From Thermoplasmata archaeon (lineage in GTDB: Archaea > Thermoplasmatota > Thermoplasmata > Lutacidiplasmatales > UBA184), in the NCBI GenBank assembly GCA_021802125.1, contig JAKAAX010000004.1:122794-186793 (forward strand): DNA of 64,000 nt, given 5' to 3'. Below the pieces are notes generated by a model. The model had not been told where the DNA came from, did no database searches, and worked only from the letters and a program-made list of their open reading frames with translations. Made by a program: the position numbers and the translations under genes. Positions 8,622 to 16,523 of the stretch are shown here, piece by piece; within the stretch, counting starts at the first letter, position 1; each line of letters starts with the position of its first letter.

Positions 8622-9323
8622 ATGAGCGGTTGGACCTCCTCGAGCTTCCTCTACCAGCCCCCGATCTCGAACCCGTACCCGGTCGCAGGACCCCGGGCGA
8701 GGTTCTCCTCCCTCGAACTGCGCCACCTCGTGATCGCCTTCGTGGTGCTCACGGCGGACCTGCTCCTCCTCCTGCTTCGGAACGACCTGTTCTACGGTGG
8801 GATCACCCACGCCCAGCTCATGCGCGACGTGCTGGGGGCCGCTATCGCGGCGCCGCTCGCGGCCGCCACGGGGTTCGTCGCCCACGAGATGGCCCACAAG
8901 TTCGTGGCGCAGCACCGGGGCCTCTGGGCCGAGTTCAGGATGTCCCCGCAGGGGCTGCTGATGTCCTTCGCCTTCTCGGCCCTCCTGGGGGTGCTCTTCG
9001 CCACGCCCGGTGCCACGATGATCGGGGGCCGCGGGACCGTGGAGGAGGCCGGCGTGACGAGTCTCGCAGGACCGGGCACGAACATGCTGGAGGCCGGGGG
9101 CTTTGCCGCAGCGGCCCTGCTCCTGATCCACTTCCACCAGTACTTCCTGGCCCCGCTCATCGGGTACGTGGCCTTCATCAACCTGGTCTTCGCGGTCTTC
9201 AACCTCCTCCCGTTCGGACCCCTGGACGGAAAGAAGGTGCTCGCTTGGAGCAAGGGGATATGGGTGTCGGCGTTCGTCGTCGCGCTGGCGGCCGGGGTTG
9301 CCGCGTTCTTCTTCTTGCCGTAG
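8622..9323 (+). CDS. membrane-embedded M50 (site-2 protease family) metalloprotease
   Basis: 233 residues with five or six hydrophobic segments. HEMAH is the HExxH zinc site within a membrane helix, and NLLPFGPLDGKKV supplies the third zinc ligand (the DG motif) of site-2 proteases. Family members cut transmembrane helices of regulatory proteins. No PDZ domain is present. The ATG is 10 nt after the previous stop, with GAGATC before it, so it is probably cotranscribed with the BtuF-like gene. Confidence 0.88.
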   Translation: MSGWTSSSFLYQPPISNPYPVAGPRARFSSLELRHLVIAFVVLTADLLLLLLRNDLFYGGITHAQLMRDVLGAAIAAPLAAATGFVAHEMAHKFVAQHRGLWAEFRMSPQGLLMSFAFSALLGVLFATPGATMIGGRGTVEEAGVTSLAGPGTNMLEAGGFAAAALLLIHFHQYFLAPLIGYVAFINLVFAVFNLLPFGPLDGKKVLAWSKGIWVSAFVVALAAGVAAFFFLP

Positions 9324-9338
9324 GGCTGTGAGGCAGGG

Positions 9339-10292
9339 ATGGTCGTCCAGGAGCTGGGGGACGGGCGACTTCTCGTGGACCTGGGCTTCCAGGACCTCGA
9401 GGGGGTGATCGGGAGCTACCTCCTCCCGGAGGAAGAGGGATGGGCCCTCGTCGAGGTCGGTCCGACGACGTGCGATACGGCCCTCCTCAAGGGACTGCGC
9501 GAGGCCGGGGTCGAGCCGAGGGAGGTTCGCGACGTCGTCGTCACCCACATCCATCTGGACCACGCGGGCGGGGCCGGCCTCCTCGCCGACCACCTTCCCC
9601 GCGCGACGTTCCACATCCACGAGGCGGGAGTGCCGCACATGATCGACCCCCGCAAGCTCCAGGAGAGCGCCCGCCGGGCCTGGGGCCCCGCCTCCGACCA
9701 GCTTTGGGGAGAGATCCGACCGCTTGCGCCCGCACGGATCCACCCCGTCAAGGGAGGGGAACGCATCCCGCTCGCCCACGGGGGAGCGCTGGAGGTCATC
9801 GCGGCGCCCGGACACGCCCGGCACCACATCGCGCTCTTCGACGTGAAGGCCCGGACGGTCTTCACGGGGGACGGCGCGGGGGTCCTCGTCCCTGGCGCGC
9901 GTCACATCCGACCCGCCGTGCCCCCGCCGGACCTCGACATCGGACAGCTCCTGGGGAGCCTGAAGGCCATGGACGCGGTCCATCCGGAGAAGCTCGCCTT
10001 CAGCCACTACGGGGTCTTCGACCACGCGCACGAGCGGTTGGAGGAGGCCGGGAAGGCCGTCGAGCGCTGGAGGGACGTCGCCTTGGAGGCCGCGAGGAAG
10101 AGCCCCACCGTCGAGAACGTCACCCTCGCGCTCGAAGAGGAGGAGCAGCGCCGGTCCCGAGAGGAGGGGGAGCCCGCGGACCTTGCCGCACGTTCCCAGG
10201 CCATCAGCGGGATCTCGATGGCGGCCATGGGCCTCCTCCGCTATTTCGACCGCACCGGGCTCCTCGGTGCAAAGCCCGCGGGTTCCGAGTGA
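9339..10292 (+). CDS. metallo-beta-lactamase fold hydrolase
   Basis: 317 residues with the zinc motif THIHLDH (His70, His72, Asp74, His75), a downstream APGHARHHIALF histidine and the FTGDGAG aspartate, so the dinuclear metal site looks complete. Substrate cannot be told; the class includes glyoxalase II-like and lactonase-like enzymes. It lacks a signal peptide. The C-terminal 90 residues are helical and probably form a dimer or lid. The gene starts 15 nt after the protease and ends 6 nt before the MFS gene, supporting one operon. Confidence 0.88.
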   Translation: MVVQELGDGRLLVDLGFQDLEGVIGSYLLPEEEGWALVEVGPTTCDTALLKGLREAGVEPREVRDVVVTHIHLDHAGGAGLLADHLPRATFHIHEAGVPHMIDPRKLQESARRAWGPASDQLWGEIRPLAPARIHPVKGGERIPLAHGGALEVIAAPGHARHHIALFDVKARTVFTGDGAGVLVPGARHIRPAVPPPDLDIGQLLGSLKAMDAVHPEKLAFSHYGVFDHAHERLEEAGKAVERWRDVALEAARKSPTVENVTLALEEEEQRRSREEGEPADLAARSQAISGISMAAMGLLRYFDRTGLLGAKPAGSE

Positions 10293-10298
10293 GCACCC

Positions 10299-11543
10299 GT
10301 GGGCGAGCTCACCCCGTCCGCCCGTTCGCGGGCCGTCGGCTCGCTCGTCGCCGCCCGCGCGGTCTACGCCTACAACTGGTACCTGATCGGGCCGATCCAG
10401 GGGGCCATCGCCACCGGTCTCGGCGTCTCCTTTGGAGAGGTCTCGATCTTCCTGTGGGCATTCCTCGTCGGGGTCGGCATCTTCCAGATCCCTGCGGGCC
10501 TCCTCTCGCTGCGCTGGGGGGCACGCACGTGCTCCTTGCTGGGCATCGCGATCATGTCGGTGGGAGCGGTGGCGAGCGGGCTCACCACCTCGGCCTCGCT
10601 CTTCTTCATGGCCCGCTTCCTGGTCGGGGTCGGTTCGGCGTTCTTCTTCTCCCCGGGGATCGGCCTCATCGCCCGATACTACCAGGAAGGGGGGCGCGGG
10701 TTCGGCATCGGTCTGTTCAACGGGGCCTTCAGCCTGGGGGCGGGAGCCGCGGTCTACCTGACCGTGGTGCTCTCCGGGATCCTCGGTTGGCAGGGGGCGC
10801 TGCTGGTGGCCGGGCTCGCGATGACCCTGGTCACCGCCGAGAGCGGGTTCGTCCTCCCTCGCCTCCCCGAACCCGCGCTCGCCCTCTCGGAGGCCATGCG
10901 GCGGGCGAAACGGGTCCTGGCCTCGAGGTACCTGTGGCTCCTCGCCCTCGCGCTGGCCGGGTTCTGGGCCGCGAACTTTGCGGTCGCCCAGTACCTCGTC
11001 CCCTGGGCCCACGACGAGGCCGGGATGAGCCTGGGGACCGCAGGGGCCCTCGACGCGCTCTTGATCATCTGTCCGCTCTTCGGGGGGCCCCTCGGGGGCA
11101 TCCTCGCAGAAAAGCGCGCAAGCCCTCGAGGACTTCTCGCGTTCTCCGCCGGTATGACCGGCCTCTCGGTCATCGCCCTGCCCTTCGTTCCCCGCATCTC
11201 CCCTTGGTTGCTGTGGCCTTTCGCGGTCCTCAACGGGATCGTCTCAGGCATGTCGTTCGGGATCCTGTACTACATGGGAACGCTCGACCCGGTCGGCCGG
11301 GGCGAGAACGTCCCGCTCGCCGTGGGTCTCATCAACGGGCTCCAGGTCCTGCTCGGGGCCTTCATCGTGCTCGGGCTGGGATACTACTTCTTCGGCCCCC
11401 AGCAGGCCTCGAGCTACACCGAGGGGTGGCTGCTCTTTGGTGCCCTGACGATCGGGGCGCTCGCACTGTTGCTCGTGCTCCCGCACCCCTCGCGCACGCG
11501 GACCGGGCGCGAGACGGACGGCGCGCGCACCGAGCCCGGGTAG
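10299..11543 (+). CDS. MFS transporter
   Basis: 414 residues with about twelve hydrophobic segments and the first-half layout typical of the major facilitator superfamily (YNWYLIGPIQGAIATGLG as helix 1, then GIFQIPAGLLSLRWGAR at helix 2 and its loop). It begins with GTG 6 nt after the MBL gene. The substrate is unknown; there are no residues I can tie to a specific family. A short Arg-rich tail is cytoplasmic. It converges on the Lrp-type regulator. Confidence 0.88.
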   Translation: MGELTPSARSRAVGSLVAARAVYAYNWYLIGPIQGAIATGLGVSFGEVSIFLWAFLVGVGIFQIPAGLLSLRWGARTCSLLGIAIMSVGAVASGLTTSASLFFMARFLVGVGSAFFFSPGIGLIARYYQEGGRGFGIGLFNGAFSLGAGAAVYLTVVLSGILGWQGALLVAGLAMTLVTAESGFVLPRLPEPALALSEAMRRAKRVLASRYLWLLALALAGFWAANFAVAQYLVPWAHDEAGMSLGTAGALDALLIICPLFGGPLGGILAEKRASPRGLLAFSAGMTGLSVIALPFVPRISPWLLWPFAVLNGIVSGMSFGILYYMGTLDPVGRGENVPLAVGLINGLQVLLGAFIVLGLGYYFFGPQQASSYTEGWLLFGALTIGALALLLVLPHPSRTRTGRETDGARTEPG

Positions 11544-11552
11544 GGGCCCGGG

Positions 11553-12029
11553 TCACTCGTCGGCCCGCTTCGAACGCGAGGGGAGAGGCACCCTCCGCTC
11601 CTCCTTCACCCGGTTCAGGATGACCTGCGTGTTGGTCCGCTCGATGTTCGGGTCCTGGAGCGCGTGCTTCACCCACCGGTCGAGGTCCCTCCGGTCGCGG
11701 AACCGCGCGATGACGAGCGCGTCGTAGTCGCCGGTCACGTCATAGATGGCGTAGGCCCGCTCATCCTTCGACAGGCGTTCCTCCACCTCGCGCAGCCGCC
11801 CCTTCGAGATGCGGATGCCGACGACGGCATGGAGGTCCCAGCCGAGCGCCTCGTCCTGCAGGAGCGGGACGTACCCCCGGATGAGACCCTCACGCTCGAG
11901 GGCCTCGATCCGATGGCTCACCGTGGTCGGCGAGACATTGAGGCGCCGCGCGATGTCCCGGTGGCTACGGCGCGCGTCCACGTTGAGTTCCTCGAGCAGG
12001 CTCCGGTCGAGCGCATCCAGGCTGGACAT
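11553..12029 (-). CDS. Lrp/AsnC family transcriptional regulator
   Basis: 158 residues from the ATG at 12027-12029 (MSSLDALDRSLLEELNVDAR); ten extra upstream residues are possible. The N-terminal helix-turn-helix (SHRDIARRLNVSPTTVSHRI) is followed by a RAM effector-binding domain (GYVPLLQDEALGWDLHAVVG, VTGDYDALVIARF). Members form octamers and respond to amino acids. It is divergent from glutamine synthetase, so control of nitrogen assimilation is a reasonable inference. Confidence 0.9.
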   Translation of the reverse strand: MSSLDALDRSLLEELNVDARRSHRDIARRLNVSPTTVSHRIEALEREGLIRGYVPLLQDEALGWDLHAVVGIRISKGRLREVEERLSKDERAYAIYDVTGDYDALVIARFRDRRDLDRWVKHALQDPNIERTNTQVILNRVKEERRVPLPSRSKRADE

Positions 12030-12280
12030 GTGACCACGCGTTGGGTCAGGAACGGCCATCTAAGAGCCTTCTCTAGGCACTTCGTGGGCACTCGTCCACT
12101 TTCCCGGAGCGAGCGCTCAAGTACGGATGTTCGGTCGGAGCACCTACGACCCACCGTCCTGGAGGGCCCCGAGCCCTGAACGATCGAGCAGGAAGGCTGC
12201 GACAGGAAGGTCGCCACGAGGGGATAGGGGCCCATCGGCCCCTCCTCCAGGCGCCCTTCCCCCCGCCTTCCTCCCGAACG

Positions 12281-12288
12281 CTTATGGG
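12281..12288 (+). promoter_or_regulatory. TATA-like box of glutamine synthetase gene
   Basis: CTTATGGG about 38 nt before the chosen GTG would start transcription near 12310, giving a short leader that contains GGGGAGGG just before the GTG. The rest of the 292-nt divergent region (12030-12321) shows no other gene and is where the Lrp-type protein could bind. Confidence 0.45.
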
Positions 12289-12321
12289 CCACGGAACAAC
12301 GGGACGGCCGGGGAGGGCGTT

Positions 12322-13788
12322 GTGATAGCAACCACGACAGTTCCGGCAGGCGCTACGCCAGAGACGATCATCCAGAAGCTCAAGGCCGAGGAGGTGCGAT
12401 GGCTGGACCTCCAGTTCGTCGACCTCACGGGGCTCCTTCAGCACGTGACGGTCCCGGCGAGCACCCTGGAAGAGAGGCACTTCTCGGAGGGCATCCCCAA
12501 GCTGGACGGTTCGTCCATCCGCGGCTTCACCGACATCCACGAGTCCGACATGCGGCTCGAGCCGCAGGTCGAGACGCTGCGGGCCCTACCCTGGTACAAC
12601 CCGCCGCACAAGACCTACCGGATGATCTGCAACATCTGGGAAGGCTTCCGGCACGAGCGCTTCTCCCGCGACCCCCGCTACGCGGCCGAGCGCGCCGTGC
12701 AGCAGGCCGAGGCCCAGGGGTACGACATGTCCTACTGGGGGCCCGAGCTCGAGTTCTTCGTCTTCGACCGCGTGAGGATCGACCCCTCCCCCCTCGGAAC
12801 GCAGCTCCCCGGTGCCGGCAACGGCTACCAGATCGAGTCCTCGGAGGCCCCCTGGACCCAGGGTGCCTTCAGCCTGCTTCCCTTCCCGCTCAAGGGCGGC
12901 TACTACGCCGCTCCGCCGCGGGACGGGCTTGCCGACCTTCGCAACGAGATCTGCTTCCTGCTGGAGGACTACATGGGGGTCAAGGTCGAGGCCCACCACC
13001 ACGAGGTCGCGACGGCCGGTCAGTGCGAGGTCAACATCCACTACGCGCCGCTCGTCGAGATGGCGGACAGCATCATGACCATGAAGATGGTCATCAAGCG
13101 GACCGCCCAGCAGTTCAACAAGGTGGCCACGTTCATGCCGAAACCCCTCTACGGCGACAACGGCAGCGGGATGCACACCCACCAGAGCTTGTGGAAGGGC
13201 GGGCACAACGAGTTCTTCGACGCGGACGAGCCGTACGCCGAGGTCTCGCAGACGTGCCGTTACTACATCGGAGGGCTCATGGAGCACTCCCGCGCCCTCA
13301 CGGCCATCACCAACCCCACCACGAACTCCTACCGCAGGCTGGTCCCGGGCTACGAGGCCCCGGTCTTCATCGCCTGGGCTCGCGGGAACCGCTCGGCCAA
13401 CTGCCGGGTCCCGGTGTACGAGAAGACCGTGGAGAAGGCCAAGCGCGTGGAGTTCCGGACCCCGGACCCCTCGTGCAACATCTACCTCGCGATGGCGGCG
13501 ATGCAGGCGGCCGGGCTCGACGGGATCAAGAGGAAGATCGACCCCGGGAACCCCGTGGACGAGGACATCTACCACCTCTCGAAGCACCGGAGGAAGGAGC
13601 TGGGCGTACGCGAGCTCCCGGGGTCTCTCACCGAGTCCCTGGACGCTCTGGAGAGCGACCACGACTTCCTGGCCTCGGTCTTCCCGAAGGACCTCTTCGA
13701 GCACTACTACGACCTGAAGCGCAAGGAGGCGCTCGAGGTCTCGCTGCGGCCGACGCCGCTCGAGTTCTCGATGTACCTCGACGCGTAG
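12322..13788 (+). CDS. glnA: glutamine synthetase, type I
   Basis: 488 residues from the GTG at 12322, chosen for the GGGAGGG site just before it and because the family's N-terminus begins near here (the open frame runs 65 codons further upstream without conservation). Signatures: LDGSSIRGF, GPELEFF, ATAGQCEVNIHY, GDNGSGMHTHQSLW (ATP and metal site), NPTTNSYRRLVPGYEAP and FRTPDPSCNIYLA. It makes glutamine from glutamate, ammonia and ATP as a dodecamer. The tyrosine region near IYHLSKHRR lacks the bacterial adenylylation context, so control is probably transcriptional and by effectors. Confidence 0.97.
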   Translation: MIATTTVPAGATPETIIQKLKAEEVRWLDLQFVDLTGLLQHVTVPASTLEERHFSEGIPKLDGSSIRGFTDIHESDMRLEPQVETLRALPWYNPPHKTYRMICNIWEGFRHERFSRDPRYAAERAVQQAEAQGYDMSYWGPELEFFVFDRVRIDPSPLGTQLPGAGNGYQIESSEAPWTQGAFSLLPFPLKGGYYAAPPRDGLADLRNEICFLLEDYMGVKVEAHHHEVATAGQCEVNIHYAPLVEMADSIMTMKMVIKRTAQQFNKVATFMPKPLYGDNGSGMHTHQSLWKGGHNEFFDADEPYAEVSQTCRYYIGGLMEHSRALTAITNPTTNSYRRLVPGYEAPVFIAWARGNRSANCRVPVYEKTVEKAKRVEFRTPDPSCNIYLAMAAMQAAGLDGIKRKIDPGNPVDEDIYHLSKHRRKELGVRELPGSLTESLDALESDHDFLASVFPKDLFEHYYDLKRKEALEVSLRPTPLEFSMYLDA

Positions 13789-13876
13789 GCCGAAACCGGG
13801 CCCTCCCGGGGGGTCGCACCCCCCGCGGGGGCCCGAGGCCGATCCCTCGGCAGCTACCCGAGCACCGCGGCGGGGA

Positions 13877-15310
13877 CTAGATCTCCACGACCGTGAGCAG
13901 GTTCGTGGGACGCCCCTCCAGAGGGTACCCCGCCGTGAGCACGACCCGGTCGCCGCGCGAGAGCTGGAGCGCCTCGATGCAGGCCGTGCGGGCGGCGTCG
14001 CGGAGCGAGTCCAGCGGCAATCGCGACGGCACGTTCCTTGCCCGGACCCCCCAGAGAAGACCGAGCGAGGCCGAGGTCGATGGCTGGGAGGAGAGGACGA
14101 GCAGCGGGGCCTTCGGGCGCAGGCGGGCGACGAGACGGGCCGTGCGTCCGGAGTGCGTGGGCACCACGATCCCCTTGGCCCCGATGCGACCGGCGAGCCG
14201 GACCGCCGCTTCCGCCACGGCCCCCTCCTCTCCCTGGAGCTCCGAGCCCACGAGGTCGCCCTCGTTGCCCAGGAACGTTCCGGACCCCGCTCCCCAGAGG
14301 GCAGGCTCCGTCGCCTCTGCGATGCTGGCGAGGTAGCGGACGCTCTCCTCCGGGAACTGACCCACGGCGGTCTCCTCGGAGAGCATCAGGCAGTCCGCGC
14401 CATCGAGGACCGCGTTCGCGACATCCGTGGCCTCCGCCCGCGTGGGGCGCGGCGAGCTCACCATGCTGAGCAGCATCTGGGTGGCGACGATGCAGGGCTT
14501 GGCCGCGCGTCGGGCGGCCGTGACGAGCTCCTTCTGCACCAGCGCCAGGTGCGCGAGCGGCACCTCGATGCCCAGGTCCCCCCGGGCCACCATGATGCCG
14601 TCCGCGCTCTCGAGGATCCCGACCTGGTTCCGGAGCGCCTCCGCCCGCTCGATCTTGGCCAGGAGGAACGGAGCGCGGTCCGGTTGCAGCGCGGCCACCT
14701 GGGCCCGGGCCGCCCTCAGGTCGGCGGCAGAAGCGACGAACGAGAGGGCGACCCAGTCGACCCCTTCCTCCACCGCCACGCGAAGGTCGTGGAGGTCCTT
14801 CGGACCCAGGCTCAGCTTCGGGAAAGGGGCTCCCGGGAAGTAGATGCCCTGGTGGGAGGAGATGTGGCCCCCGTGCACCACCCGCGCCCGGGCCGAGGTG
14901 GCGTCGACGGACTCCACCCGCAGCTCGATGGCCCCATCCCCGACCAGGACCTGCTGTCCCTGGTGGAGGATCCGGAGGAACCCGTCGACCGGAACCGGGA
15001 TCACTGGCGCTTCGGAAGGACCCGCCCCGCCCTTGAGTTCCACGGTCTCGCCGGGGAGGAGCGTCCGCAGCTCAGGTTCGAGGGCTCCGATCCGGTACTT
15101 CGGTCCCTGGAGGTCCGCGACCGTCGTGACCGGACGGCCTAGCTCCTCGCCGATCTTCCTCGCCCTTTGGAGGATGGTCCGGTGCTGGTCCTCGTCCCCG
15201 TGGGAGAAGTTGACCCTGAGAGCGTTCGCCCCGGCCTCGACCAGGGCCTTGAGGCGCTCCTCCGACATCGTGGCGGGTCCCACGGTCGCGAGGATGCGGG
15301 TGCGCGGCAT
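13877..15310 (-). CDS. pyk: pyruvate kinase
   Basis: 477 residues from the ATG at 15308-15310 (MPRTRILATVGPAT, the canonical start). Motifs: VNFSHGDEDQH, DLQGPKYRIG, the catalytic lysine in LLAKIERAEAL, the metal/phosphate motif VARGDLGIE, and ATQMLLSMVSSPRPTRAE. The B domain and C domain are both present. It converts PEP and ADP to pyruvate and ATP, the last step of glycolysis. It is convergent with glutamine synthetase across an 88-nt GC-rich gap. Confidence 0.97.
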   Translation of the reverse strand: MPRTRILATVGPATMSEERLKALVEAGANALRVNFSHGDEDQHRTILQRARKIGEELGRPVTTVADLQGPKYRIGALEPELRTLLPGETVELKGGAGPSEAPVIPVPVDGFLRILHQGQQVLVGDGAIELRVESVDATSARARVVHGGHISSHQGIYFPGAPFPKLSLGPKDLHDLRVAVEEGVDWVALSFVASAADLRAARAQVAALQPDRAPFLLAKIERAEALRNQVGILESADGIMVARGDLGIEVPLAHLALVQKELVTAARRAAKPCIVATQMLLSMVSSPRPTRAEATDVANAVLDGADCLMLSEETAVGQFPEESVRYLASIAEATEPALWGAGSGTFLGNEGDLVGSELQGEEGAVAEAAVRLAGRIGAKGIVVPTHSGRTARLVARLRPKAPLLVLSSQPSTSASLGLLWGVRARNVPSRLPLDSLRDAARTACIEALQLSRGDRVVLTAGYPLEGRPTNLLTVVEI

Positions 15311-15410
15311 CCGGCAACCGGAGCGCACGTCGGGCTTGAAAGGTTGGGAGGCCCACGGAACGGGCCACTGGGTCCAGACGGACCCTGGCCCGCGCTGGGC
15401 CTTTGCGAGG

Positions 15411-16271
15411 TTACGGGCGAACGCGTCCGAGGGGGACCGCCATGCGCTCGAGGTTCGCCAGGTAGCGTCGCGGCACCCGTCCGGTCGCGTCCTCGGGCAC
15501 TCCGCCGCGGGCCCCGGCCAGCTGGTGCGAGAGCGCCTCCTTCACGGGCAGGAAGGTTTCCGACGCCCATTCTGGAGCGTGGAGCAGGAGCTTTGCGCGC
15601 GCGAGAGGGGACGGGTCGCTCGCCCCGGAGGCCTCGTAGGCCGCCACGGCGCTGAAGTAGAGGTTCTCGGCCTTCCAGCTCGACGGGAAGACGGCGATCT
15701 CGGCCGCACGGTCGAAGGCTTCCGCGGCCTGCAGGAACTGGACACGGCGGGCGATGGGGTCCCCGGCGGTCAGTCCCAGAAGGAAGTTGCCCTGGCCCCG
15801 GAACCAGGGACCGAAGCCGGGGAGCTGACAGAGCAGGAGTCGCGGGACCACGGCGCGGCGGACCTCGCGCCACTCCCCCCGGAAGAGGTGGACCCAGGCG
15901 AGCGTGAGCAGCGTGTCGTACCACCAGAACTGGTTCCTCTGGGTCCGGAGCATGCCCGGATCGATCTCCTGCATCGCTTCGTCGTAGAACCCCAGGTCGA
16001 GCAGGGCCCGACCCTCGAGGCTCTTCGCGCTCCACCAGATGAACGGAAGCTTCGGCGCGTTCCCCAGGAGCATCCGGGCCCCGATGAGCGCCTGGCCGGG
16101 GTTGCCCGCCATCAGCGCCTCTTCGTAGGCCCCGATCCGAAGGTCGAGCGGCGAGCCTTCCATCAGCAGTTCGGCCGTGCCGGCCTCGTTCCCGAGCAGC
16201 GCGATCGCCTGCTCGCGGTGGCCGTGTGAAAGATGGAAACGGACCTCGCCGTCGATGTTCTCACCACTCAT
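15411..16271 (-). CDS. helical-repeat (TPR-like) protein, unknown function
   Basis: 286 residues from the ATG at 16269-16271. The sequence is nearly all helical, with repeated small-residue/aromatic pairs (EGRALLDLGFYDEAMQEID, AYEEALMAGNPGQALIGARM) typical of tetratricopeptide-like solenoids. Many tryptophans occur (FIWWSAKS, NQFWWYD), which is unusual. No signal peptide or catalytic motif is seen. It is upstream of pyk on the same strand with a 100-nt gap. Confidence 0.65.
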   Translation of the reverse strand: MSGENIDGEVRFHLSHGHREQAIALLGNEAGTAELLMEGSPLDLRIGAYEEALMAGNPGQALIGARMLLGNAPKLPFIWWSAKSLEGRALLDLGFYDEAMQEIDPGMLRTQRNQFWWYDTLLTLAWVHLFRGEWREVRRAVVPRLLLCQLPGFGPWFRGQGNFLLGLTAGDPIARRVQFLQAAEAFDRAAEIAVFPSSWKAENLYFSAVAAYEASGASDPSPLARAKLLLHAPEWASETFLPVKEALSHQLAGARGGVPEDATGRVPRRYLANLERMAVPLGRVRP

Positions 16272-16336
16272 GGCCATAGAACGGTACAACGAGAGCCGCA
16301 GCCCTCGAAGTCCTCGAGAGACATATGCGCCCGGAT

Positions 16337-16346
16337 GCGTATAAAA
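16337..16346. promoter_or_regulatory. A/T-rich TATA-like box between divergent genes
   Basis: GCGTATAAAA is the only strongly A/T segment in the 16272-16523 gap. On the minus strand it reads TTTTATACGC and could start a transcript about 40 nt before the helical-repeat gene. On the plus strand it is 180 nt from the DUF262 gene, so its use there is less sure. Confidence 0.4.
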
Positions 16347-16523
16347 CCTTCAGGTCGCCCGCCCGTTCCGAAGCTCCGCTCACGGCTTCGGGGCGCGCGG
16401 AGGGGGAGACCCCGAGGTCCTAGGATACGCGGGGCCTCGTCGGCCGTAGCTCGTACGCCGGAGAACGCCTCCACAGACCTCGTTCGGTAGTCTTTTCTGC
16501 TCTGCGGCTGCTACGCTGCCGAA

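Noticed and set aside
8568..11012. Long open frame (over 800 codons) on the minus strand
   Set aside because: It lies opposite the M50 protease, MBL and MFS genes, is rich in Arg/Gly/Pro/Asp and has no domain pattern; typical high-GC shadow.
9440..11623. Long open frame on the plus strand over the MBL and MFS genes
   Set aside because: Frame-shifted shadow of the two real genes, Arg/Pro/Gly-rich with no motif.
13801..13870. G/C-rich hairpin as a terminator between glnA and pyk
   Set aside because: Inverted G and C runs occur by chance at this GC content, and there is no T tract of the archaeal kind on either strand.
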